A stretch of 64,000 nucleotides of DNA from Chloroflexota bacterium (GTDB lineage: Bacteria > Chloroflexota > Dehalococcoidia > UBA2979): positions 17,113 to 81,112 of the forward strand of contig PBBA01000005.1 of assembly GCA_002716405.1 (NCBI GenBank). Direction: 5' to 3'. Positions within the stretch are counted from its first letter, which is position 1. Each line of letters starts with the position of its first letter. Below are positions 29,598 to 37,995 of the stretch, in pieces. The notes under the pieces are model-generated. The model was not told where the DNA came from and ran no database searches. It worked only from the letters and a program-made list of their open reading frames with translations. Made by a program: the position numbers and the translations under genes.

Positions 29598-30537
29598 CTA
29601 TATTAATGCCACCCAGAAGGGCATCAACAAAAATTTCGGCATTAAATGGCACTAAATCTTCAGCACTTTGACCTACACCAACGAACCTAACTGGCAATCC
29701 AAATTCTTTCACAATGGAAAAAACTATTCCACCTCGAGAAGAACCATCTAATTTCGTAAGTATAACACCTGAAACATCTACTGCTTCAGCAAATGCACTA
29801 GCTTGTACAAATCCATTTTGACCAATACTTGCATCAAGAACTAAGAAAACTTCATCAGGATCACGTTGAATTTTGCGTTTCACAACATTACGTAATTTTG
29901 TTAACTCTGCCATTAAATTATTACTATTTTGTAATCGCCCAGCAGTGTCAATCAATACAATATCGTGCTTTCTTGCAATAGAAGCATCTAAGGCATCAAA
30001 AACAACTGCTGCAGGATCTGAACCATGCTGATGGGCAACTAGATCAAAATCCAGTTTTTCGGCCCAATCTTGTAATTGATCGATTGCGGCTGCACGAAAA
30101 GTATCTGCGGCTGCGGCGATTACTTTCTTCCCCTCTAATTGATATTTATATGCGAGTCTACCTAAAGCAGTTGTCTTACCACTCCCATTGACTCCTACAA
30201 TTAAAATTACCCATGGTTTATAAGATAAATCATCTATTTGAGATTCATCAGAATTAAATATTAATAAACGTGAAATCAATTCTTCACGTAGTGAACCGTA
30301 AATTAATTGAATATTGTCCAATTTTTTTAATTGAATATTCTCAATTATTTCCAAGGAGGTTTTAGCACCCATGTCTGCACTAATCAAAATTTCTTCTAAT
30401 GAGTCCCAAAAATCACCCTCAATTGAATTACTACCAAATAAATCATTAAATCGAGATAAAAGAGAATTTCTGGTTAATGAAAGAGCTTTATCAGTCGCAC
30501 TATTGTCGCTTTTGTTTCTTCGGAATATTTTCAACAA
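29584..30537 (-). CDS. ftsY: Signal recognition particle receptor FtsY
   Basis: VILIVGVNGSGKTTALGRLAYKY, AAADTFRAAAIDQLQDWAE, VLIDTAGRLQNSNNLMAEL, LTKLDGSSRGGIVFSIVKEFGLPVRFVGVGQSAEDLVPF. Confidence 0.97.
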   Translation of the reverse strand: MLKIFRRNKSDNSATDKALSLTRNSLLSRFNDLFGSNSIEGDFWDSLEEILISADMGAKTSLEIIENIQLKKLDNIQLIYGSLREELISRLLIFNSDESQIDDLSYKPWVILIVGVNGSGKTTALGRLAYKYQLEGKKVIAAAADTFRAAAIDQLQDWAEKLDFDLVAHQHGSDPAAVVFDALDASIARKHDIVLIDTAGRLQNSNNLMAELTKLRNVVKRKIQRDPDEVFLVLDASIGQNGFVQASAFAEAVDVSGVILTKLDGSSRGGIVFSIVKEFGLPVRFVGVGQSAEDLVPFNAEIFVDALLGGINIDADV

Positions 30538-30583
30538 TCACCTTCACAGTACAGAATATCTATAAGTTTATAGAAAAGGAATA

Positions 30584-33500
30584 TTAGAATACTGTAGACA
30601 TTTGATCGATCTTAAGAGACAACACTTGAGATGTAGAATCATTCCCCATAGAAACACCATAAATAGCATCACCTGATTCTATAGTAGACCGATTGTGTGA
30701 AATCACTACAAATTGAGTTTTCTCTTTCAATTCTTTTAATGTATCTACAAATCGACCTACATTTGCTTCATCCAATGCGGCATCAACTTCGTCTAAGACC
30801 ACCATAGGAGCGGGATTGACAGAAAGTAAAGCAAACAGTAATGCAACAGACGTCATCGAACGCTCTCCACCTGAAAGAACGTTTAGATTAGATATACGCT
30901 TACCTGGGGGCTGCGCAAATATATCTACTCCTGGTTCAGATTCCAAATCATCTTCAGTAGCTGTTACCCGTAATTCAGCTTGTCCACCACCAAAGAACCT
31001 TTGGAAGTATTCCCCAAATCTTTTGTTCACTATTTCAAAAGTTTCGAAGAATTTAGATTTAATAAGAGTACGCAAGTCTTTAATTGCACCACGTAACTCA
31101 TTTTCAGCCAATTCTAAATCTTCAATTTGATTAGTCAGATAAGTATAACGTTCTGCTTCTTCAGTTAAATCTTCAAGAGCCTCTAAATTAACTGGCCCCA
31201 AATTACGTATTTCTAGCCGCAAATCTGAAACGCGAATTCGCAATGACTCTACATCTGTATCTGAAGCACCTGTAATTGGCAACATTGGCAACATTACGCT
31301 TTGCGATTTATTGGTAGGTAACTCAGTTTCTTCACGAGTGGAAGTTTCCTCAGAAAGCTTTATCACGACTGATCCTTCAGGAGTAATTTCCATTCCTTCA
31401 AAATCAATTTGTGCTAATAAATCACTGACGATTTTTGCAGATTCATTTAAGCCGTTTTCACTAGACAACAAATCACGCTCGGATTCGATTAGGTTACGTT
31501 GTTCATCTTGCTTTCTTGTTCGTAATTCACGTTCTAATTGCTCAATTTGTGCAACTGAATCACTAGCTGGACCAATAGATTCCTGATTTTCTCGACGCAC
31601 TAATTTGTTGTTGACTAAACGTTGTTTATAATCTTGGAGTGATAAAGATAGATCTTGTTGCTCACGAGACAAGGTAGCAAGTTGACTTTGTTGTTGTTCT
31701 GATTTTTCAATTGATCTTCGATATTCTTCTTCGCGCTCTTTACGTCGAGCAGCTTCAGCAGCTGCTTCAGCTTCAGATGAAGCTAATGTTCTTGTTGCTT
31801 CATCTAAAAGTGAAAGCATATTTTCTCGCTGTGTAGTTACTGCAGTTGAACGATCTCGCAATACATTAATTTCATTAGATAACGAAGTTAATTCGTTTTG
31901 AATTTCATTTTTCTTTACTTGCAATTCTTCAGTAGCATCTTCTACATCAATCTGTGTTCTCATCGAATTTTTTAACATTTTTAATTCAGCTATAATTTGA
32001 CTACAAATTCGCCGTTCACGAGCTTTTTCTTGCTCAAATGCCCTCATCCCATCTTCTACATTTTTCAATTGCACACGAGCGCTTGTTAGATTTGAGGTGT
32101 GATTGATAATTTTTTCTTCAGCTATTTGAGAAGTTTGGGAAATTTCATTAATTTGACTGGTGATCGAATCTTCTTTTCCAGGAAGGGTTTCTAATTCTCT
32201 TTTTAATTGAAATTGTTCTACATGAGCTGATATTGATCCTCCAGAAATAGCACCATTTGGACTTATAACAACTCCATCTCGTGTAACAACTGTTCCCAGA
32301 CCTCGACCAGCTATTTTCTTCGCAGTCTGTAAATCATCAACAATAATAACTCGCCCCAACAAAGTATCCACTAGTGAACGATATGAAGAATCAGTACTAA
32401 CCAGTCGTGCAGCTACACCAACAATACCTTTTTCATTAAAAATATTAAGGGGGTATATGTGTTTTAAATCTTTTAGAGGGTAAATAACAGTAGCCCCAAG
32501 TGAATTTTTTTCAAGATATTCGATTGCACTAAAAGCATCTTCCATAGATTCAACTACAAGAGATGAAAGGTGTTCTTGTAAAGCTCCAGCAATTGCTTTT
32601 TCTAAACCTTCAGGAACATCAATTAGACTGGATAACAAGTCAATAACGCCACTCAATTTTGCTTCTGACTCAATAGCTCCATTTGATGCATTTATGAGTG
32701 ATCTCGATCCACCTTGTCCAGAAGACATCGTTTGCAAAAGACGTTCCAACAATTGACCACGCTCTCTTAAACCATCTAACGTGCTTCTCAAACCAGTTAA
32801 TTTTTTTTCAATATCATAATAATCTTCCTGCAATTTCTGTGAAGTGTTTTCAGAAAGCTCCAAATTTTGAGTTGCTTCTTTCATTCGATTCGTTAAAGTC
32901 TTTCTTGCACCTTTCCTAAAAGCTGAACGTTTTCTATAGGTCCTAATCTGCTCAGAAAGTTCATTAAACCTCAATTGTTCCATGATTCTGATCTGTTCGC
33001 GCTCTTCACGTCCGGATTCTTGTTCAATGAGACGTCGATCAATGTCTTCGCGTGCTACTTCCAATCGTGCTCTACGCGCTTCATATTCGCTCAAGGAATG
33101 TAAAATATCTCGAGTCATTGTATCTATATCAACAACGGCTTTTTTACGTATTTCTAAATCACCACGAGATTTTTCAACACTCGCAGATAATTGGACCATA
33201 AATTCATTGTCATCGTAATCAGATGTATTTTGTGATGTCCTTTCGGAAATCATTTCTGTCAATTCATCAGTTCTTTCTTGAATTAATTGGAGTCGTTGTT
33301 CACTTAATGCAACAGCTTGCTCTAGCCTCAACCCTTCTTCTGAAGATTCCCTTTCAGTCTTTTTTAACTGTTCCAAAGTATCTGTACGCTCTTTGAAATC
33401 ACTTTTAATTTCATCTAATCGCTTATCAATTTCTTCTAATCGAGATTGAATAATTTGGAAGTTTTTTGAATTTTGATCATGTTTTGCCTGAGATGCAACT

Positions 33501-34228
33501 TGCCGTTCTTTAGCAAGTTTAATATCGTATTCAAGTACAAATTGAAGAGCAGAAGAAAGCTCAGATGTTAAAGTACGATATCTCTCAGCTTTTTTTGATT
33601 GTCTTTCAAGTTGTTTCAAGCGCGGTTCAACTTCACGAATTAACATACGCACGTGTCCCAGATTATCTCTAGTTTCGACAAGTCTTCGTTCAGATAAAAT
33701 CAATTGTTGTCGATGCCTTTTTAAATCTGCAGCCTCTTCAATCATTTCTCTTCGCTCATTTGGTCGCATCGCTAAAACTTCATCTACAAGTCCCTGTGAC
33801 ATGTGTGCATATGAATTTTGACCAACCTGAGCACGACGAAATAAATCTAAAACATCACTCAAACGTACTTGAGCACCATTAATTAAATATTCATTTTCAC
33901 CCGAACGATGTGCTCTTCTTGTAACAGAAACTTCACTGAAATCTATTGGCATCCATCCATCAGAGTTATCTAAGGTTAAAGTAACTTCTGCTAGACCCAT
34001 TTGCCGTCTTTTTTCAGAACCAGAAAAAATCACATCTTCTGTTTTTCTAGCTCTAATTTGTTTTGTAGACTGCGCACCTAAAGCCCACTTGATTGAATCA
34101 GCAACATTCGACTTCCCTGAACCGTTAGGACCTACAATGACACTCATTCCATTACCGAATTCAAACTTTTGTCGATCAGCAAAAGCTTTAAAACCATGAA
34201 CTTCTAATCGCCTAAGGTACACTAGCAA
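30584..34228 (-). CDS. smc: Chromosome segregation protein SMC
   Basis: 1214 aa; Walker A GPNGSGKSNVADSIKWALG, central hinge, signature LSGGERSMTSVALLFALL, Walker B MVVLDEVDAALDEAN, long coiled coils. Confidence 0.97.
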   Translation of the reverse strand: MLVYLRRLEVHGFKAFADRQKFEFGNGMSVIVGPNGSGKSNVADSIKWALGAQSTKQIRARKTEDVIFSGSEKRRQMGLAEVTLTLDNSDGWMPIDFSEVSVTRRAHRSGENEYLINGAQVRLSDVLDLFRRAQVGQNSYAHMSQGLVDEVLAMRPNERREMIEEAADLKRHRQQLILSERRLVETRDNLGHVRMLIREVEPRLKQLERQSKKAERYRTLTSELSSALQFVLEYDIKLAKERQVASQAKHDQNSKNFQIIQSRLEEIDKRLDEIKSDFKERTDTLEQLKKTERESSEEGLRLEQAVALSEQRLQLIQERTDELTEMISERTSQNTSDYDDNEFMVQLSASVEKSRGDLEIRKKAVVDIDTMTRDILHSLSEYEARRARLEVAREDIDRRLIEQESGREEREQIRIMEQLRFNELSEQIRTYRKRSAFRKGARKTLTNRMKEATQNLELSENTSQKLQEDYYDIEKKLTGLRSTLDGLRERGQLLERLLQTMSSGQGGSRSLINASNGAIESEAKLSGVIDLLSSLIDVPEGLEKAIAGALQEHLSSLVVESMEDAFSAIEYLEKNSLGATVIYPLKDLKHIYPLNIFNEKGIVGVAARLVSTDSSYRSLVDTLLGRVIIVDDLQTAKKIAGRGLGTVVTRDGVVISPNGAISGGSISAHVEQFQLKRELETLPGKEDSITSQINEISQTSQIAEEKIINHTSNLTSARVQLKNVEDGMRAFEQEKARERRICSQIIAELKMLKNSMRTQIDVEDATEELQVKKNEIQNELTSLSNEINVLRDRSTAVTTQRENMLSLLDEATRTLASSEAEAAAEAARRKEREEEYRRSIEKSEQQQSQLATLSREQQDLSLSLQDYKQRLVNNKLVRRENQESIGPASDSVAQIEQLERELRTRKQDEQRNLIESERDLLSSENGLNESAKIVSDLLAQIDFEGMEITPEGSVVIKLSEETSTREETELPTNKSQSVMLPMLPITGASDTDVESLRIRVSDLRLEIRNLGPVNLEALEDLTEEAERYTYLTNQIEDLELAENELRGAIKDLRTLIKSKFFETFEIVNKRFGEYFQRFFGGGQAELRVTATEDDLESEPGVDIFAQPPGKRISNLNVLSGGERSMTSVALLFALLSVNPAPMVVLDEVDAALDEANVGRFVDTLKELKEKTQFVVISHNRSTIESGDAIYGVSMGNDSTSQVLSLKIDQMSTVF

Positions 34229-34977
34229 GAATCCTTTTCATAAAATCTTAAACTTAATATTTCAAGAGCACGAGATGCAGCATATTTTTCTGCTTGCTGC
34301 TTGGTAGAGCCGATACCGCTACCCAACAATTCTCCACTTACAAAAACTTCTACAACATATTCATGCCGATTGTTTTTATCAGGACCTGATTTTTGAGATA
34401 AAACATATTCTGGACGAATATTCATTTTCTCCATAACCAACTCTTGAAGCTCACCTTTAGGATTTAACATAGTTTCACCCTGGATAAGTAGTTCAAATTC
34501 GGGAATAAGAGTTTTTTCAATTATCCCATTAACACATTCAAGACCTTGATCTAAATAAAGTGCACCTATTAAAGCTTCATATGCTCTTTCAAGATTACCT
34601 TCACGATCTCTTCCACCTGTTCTTTCTTCACCACGTCCTAAACGAAGAGCGGGACCAAGTTTTATTTGAGTAGCAATTTTAGACAATGTGGGGCCACAGA
34701 CTAAATGAGAACGCCATTCTGTTAACCGTCCTTCATTAACATCAGGAAAACGCTGATAGAGAGAGCGTGCTACTAGCATACTAAGAACTGAATCACCTAA
34801 AAATTCCAATCGTTCATTATCTTCTATAGGATCTTCGGGATGCTCATTTGCATATGAAGGATGTGTGAGTGCGCTATGCAACAAAGTTTTATCCTGAAAA
34901 CTAATTTCTAAGCGTGCTTCAAGCTCTTCATATAAAACCTGTTCAAATCGCAGTGATTCATCTATCTTGGCAGACAC
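34222..34977 (-). CDS. rnc: Ribonuclease III
   Basis: NERLEFLGDSVLSMLVA signature plus C-terminal dsRBD (NPKGELQELVMEK...GIGSTKQQAEKYAASRALEIL). Confidence 0.97.
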   Translation of the reverse strand: MSAKIDESLRFEQVLYEELEARLEISFQDKTLLHSALTHPSYANEHPEDPIEDNERLEFLGDSVLSMLVARSLYQRFPDVNEGRLTEWRSHLVCGPTLSKIATQIKLGPALRLGRGEERTGGRDREGNLERAYEALIGALYLDQGLECVNGIIEKTLIPEFELLIQGETMLNPKGELQELVMEKMNIRPEYVLSQKSGPDKNNRHEYVVEVFVSGELLGSGIGSTKQQAEKYAASRALEILSLRFYEKDSC

Positions 34978-35126
34978 ATCGAAGCCTTTACAAAGGAGTT
35001 CTTTATGGCCTTAAAGAAAACTCACTATCTTCATATTATAATTATTCGGCCAAATAACATTACCTATGGATCCATTGCCTGCCCATATTGATGAACCCAT
35101 AGTTGCTATCCTAGAAACGAGAAGCA

Positions 35127-36365
35127 TTGGTGTCAAGAAAAGTTAATGTGCTTATTCACCCTAGCATTCAAAATTTATACAAAAATCTTTCTAAAAATGA
35201 TTTGGACGTACTGCAAATAACCATTGATATTGCCAATAAGCACGGCATTATTTTATGGGCAGTAGGAGGAATGGTGCGCGATACGATACAATCAAATCAG
35301 ACTGCAGATCTTGATTTGATTGTAGAAAAAAACATCTTCCCATTTGTGAATGCAGTCAATAGCGTTTTGAAAGGAATAATTAAGTCAGAAAAAGATTTCG
35401 GTACAGCATCTATAATTACCGCTAACACACGAATCGATTTCGCATTGCCCCGGGAAGAATTTTATCAACGACCCGCAAGCCTACCTTCTGTCAAAGTTGG
35501 AGCAACACTACAAAAAGATTTACAACGAAGAGATTTTAATGTGAATGCAATGGCTCTGTGTTTAAATAATAATCAAGATATTGAATTACATGATTATTTT
35601 GAAGGAATCTCATCTCTTAAAAAAGGTAATTTTAAAACACTCCATCCTCTCTCCTTTCAAGATGATCCGACACGAATTTTCCGTGCGGCTAGACTATCAA
35701 TATTTTCACAATTACTTCCTAATAACAAAACCAGGAAAGAAATCGATGAATTTAAAAATACAATACAACGATTATCAGGAAAACGGCTATGGAATGAACT
35801 TTCCTTGATCGCTGAAAGAGGTAAATCTGCAGAAGTCCTATTACTCTTAGAACAATGGAACGTACTTGAAAAAATTCATCCCAATCTTAAGTTTTCTGAA
35901 AAGTCATATGCAATCTTAAAACAAAAAATACACCCTTTACAGGTCGAAAATCTAATAGTAATAATGCTATTACCATTAGATTTGGATACAGGATATGCAA
36001 TTCTAAAACGCCTGAATGCACCTAAGATTACATTAGAATTACTAGAAGATGTTAGAAATTTGCTACAATCTAATTCAAGAACGGACATAAATGATATTGA
36101 AAAATTGTCACATACTAGTGATGCATCGAAAAAAATAGCTCAATGGTTTGATAAAAGTAATCAAATTCTTATTCAAAACAAAATTAAAAAACTTGAACAA
36201 ACAAAACTTTTTTTAAATGCTGAAGATTTATTGAGTTTAGGCATATCACCTGGACCAGATATAGGTAAAATATTACAGGTATTACGTGAAGAACAATTCT
36301 TTGGAAGAATTCAATCAAAAAAGCAATCATACTTATTTATAAAAGAATACCTTAGTAAAAAGTGA
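35127..36365 (+). CDS. CCA-adding / poly(A) polymerase family nucleotidyltransferase (GTG start)
   Basis: LWAVGGMVRDTIQSNQTADLDLIVEKN, GTASIITANTRIDFALPRREE-like region, LQRRDFNVNAMAL, DPTRIFRAARL. Confidence 0.93.
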   Translation: MVSRKVNVLIHPSIQNLYKNLSKNDLDVLQITIDIANKHGIILWAVGGMVRDTIQSNQTADLDLIVEKNIFPFVNAVNSVLKGIIKSEKDFGTASIITANTRIDFALPREEFYQRPASLPSVKVGATLQKDLQRRDFNVNAMALCLNNNQDIELHDYFEGISSLKKGNFKTLHPLSFQDDPTRIFRAARLSIFSQLLPNNKTRKEIDEFKNTIQRLSGKRLWNELSLIAERGKSAEVLLLLEQWNVLEKIHPNLKFSEKSYAILKQKIHPLQVENLIVIMLLPLDLDTGYAILKRLNAPKITLELLEDVRNLLQSNSRTDINDIEKLSHTSDASKKIAQWFDKSNQILIQNKIKKLEQTKLFLNAEDLLSLGISPGPDIGKILQVLREEQFFGRIQSKKQSYLFIKEYLSKK

Positions 36366-36372
36366 ACTTATT

Positions 36373-36741
36373 ATGACTAATTTAAATACTAGAAAATGTC
36401 ATGTATGCTCTTCATTAGTCGAACAAAATTCTTTAGCAGAACAATGTATAGTCTGTTCAAATTATTTCTGCCTCAATCCTTACAATTCTGATGAATTTCG
36501 TGATTGTGGAGATGCAATTATTGGTCCAAGTATGGGTGTGGAATATTGGTGTGAACCATGTTTAGAAAAATTAAATGCTGTGGAAGAAGAAACTCTTTCC
36601 AAATCTCCTCCTTCAATATTTGGGCTTACTCCTCCTGGTACTGATTATTTTCCAACAACGAATAAGATAAATACGCCTGAACATAAACAACCACCACTAA
36701 AGAAAAAAAATGAAAAAAATCGACGCTACAAACGAATCTAG
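36373..36741 (+). CDS. Cys-rich zinc-finger-like protein of unknown function
   Basis: KCHVC...QCIVCSNYFC...RDCG...YWCEPC paired-cysteine pattern. Confidence 0.65.
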   Translation: MTNLNTRKCHVCSSLVEQNSLAEQCIVCSNYFCLNPYNSDEFRDCGDAIIGPSMGVEYWCEPCLEKLNAVEEETLSKSPPSIFGLTPPGTDYFPTTNKINTPEHKQPPLKKKNEKNRRYKRI

Positions 36742-37027
36742 AATTAAAAATCAAATGCCTAAAATTATCAAATCTAATCCTAGTCGAAGACCTCCACCCT
36801 CACTACCTAATAATAGAAGGCATTATTCTACTTTCTCTCTAGTATTTTGTTGTGCGATAGGTGCAATTATTGGCCTTGAGGTCAGCAATCTATCCACCAC
36901 AATTTTGGAATGGTTTCAGTTAGGTTTGATTATAATTATCGCATTCTATATCGCTCGTGCTTATAGAATTTTTGCTAAAAAAATGATCAATAAAAGAAGA
37001 ATGGCTAACTTAAAAGGCAACAAATAG
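36710..37027 (+). CDS. Small membrane protein of unknown function, overlapping the upstream Cys-rich gene
   Basis: 105 aa; basic N-terminus, two hydrophobic segments (TFSLVFCCAIGAIIGLEVS; LGLIIIIAFYIARAY). Confidence 0.55.
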   Translation: MKKIDATNESRIKNQMPKIIKSNPSRRPPPSLPNNRRHYSTFSLVFCCAIGAIIGLEVSNLSTTILEWFQLGLIIIIAFYIARAYRIFAKKMINKRRMANLKGNK

Positions 37028-37212
37028 ATCTTTAAAAATTAAAAAAGTCCAATATAATTAACCTATTTATCGTTGTTGCCTATATTAAATGATTTTTTTC
37101 AACATAGTATGTGAAATTGAAATGAAAGAGATCATATAACATGTTAAACCTATTCCGTATTGGAATTGAATGCATAATATGTATCTAAAGATTATTAGAG
37201 ATAGGCACAAAT

Positions 37213-37524
37213 ATGACTGAATTCGAGCCTGAACTCATACATAACAATGAAAGATATAAAGTAGAAGACACAAATTTTAAATTTTTTACTATGTCACGTA
37301 CTCTTCTTCATCCCAATCAATCAACAAGAGGGCATTCACATCCATGGCCAGAAATATACGTTTGCACAGATGGTGAAGGTATATTGATACTCGAAAATCC
37401 TGATGAAATACTCGACATCAAGAAAGGTGATTTACACAAAATTAGTAGTAATCGTTTTCATAAAGTAGAAACAATTGATGGCATTGAATTTCACTGTTTT
37501 TTCCAAGGTGTACGTGAACATTAA
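37213..37524 (+). CDS. Cupin-domain protein
   Basis: HPNQSTRGHSHPWPEIYVCTDGEGILILENPDEILDIKKGDLHKISSNRFHKVE cupin motifs. Confidence 0.88.
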   Translation: MTEFEPELIHNNERYKVEDTNFKFFTMSRTLLHPNQSTRGHSHPWPEIYVCTDGEGILILENPDEILDIKKGDLHKISSNRFHKVETIDGIEFHCFFQGVREH

Positions 37525-37539
37525 AATTGCTGATTTACG

Positions 37540-37995
37540 CTATTTTTGACCACCCCGGATGAACCAATTTAATTCGCCTTGTCCTTGATTTTGTGATGGG
37601 GTGAACCCGGCACGAAGTAAAAAATATGTCCCCCTTCCATTAATTATGAGATTAACAGCCCAAAAGTTGCAAACCATCATTTCGGACAATTTTCTCTCTA
37701 CAGCCAATAGAGCTTTTGTACCGTAGGCATGTCCCCGATTGACATCATTCACAACCAAAGAATGGATTGTCACGTCATTATCAAGTGGAATATTTTTCAT
37801 CAAAAATAATTCACCGACTTCTTCTCCTTTTACACGAATTTCATGCCGGTAAATTTCTGGTTTTGGTGAGTTGAGTAAATCAATAATTTTTTTTGAAATG
37901 TTCGTAGAGGAATCAGTTAAATTCTCGACTAATTTACCTTGAGACACACTTACTTCACTGTAACGTGCCCAAGAAACGCTCATTTCAACAACCAT
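37540..37995 (-). CDS. GNAT-like acetyltransferase
   Basis: IHSLVVNDVNRGHAYGTKALLAVERKLSEMMVCNF...FLLRAGFTPSQNQG motif A/B-like. Confidence 0.7.
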   Translation of the reverse strand: MVVEMSVSWARYSEVSVSQGKLVENLTDSSTNISKKIIDLLNSPKPEIYRHEIRVKGEEVGELFLMKNIPLDNDVTIHSLVVNDVNRGHAYGTKALLAVERKLSEMMVCNFWAVNLIINGRGTYFLLRAGFTPSQNQGQGELNWFIRGGQK

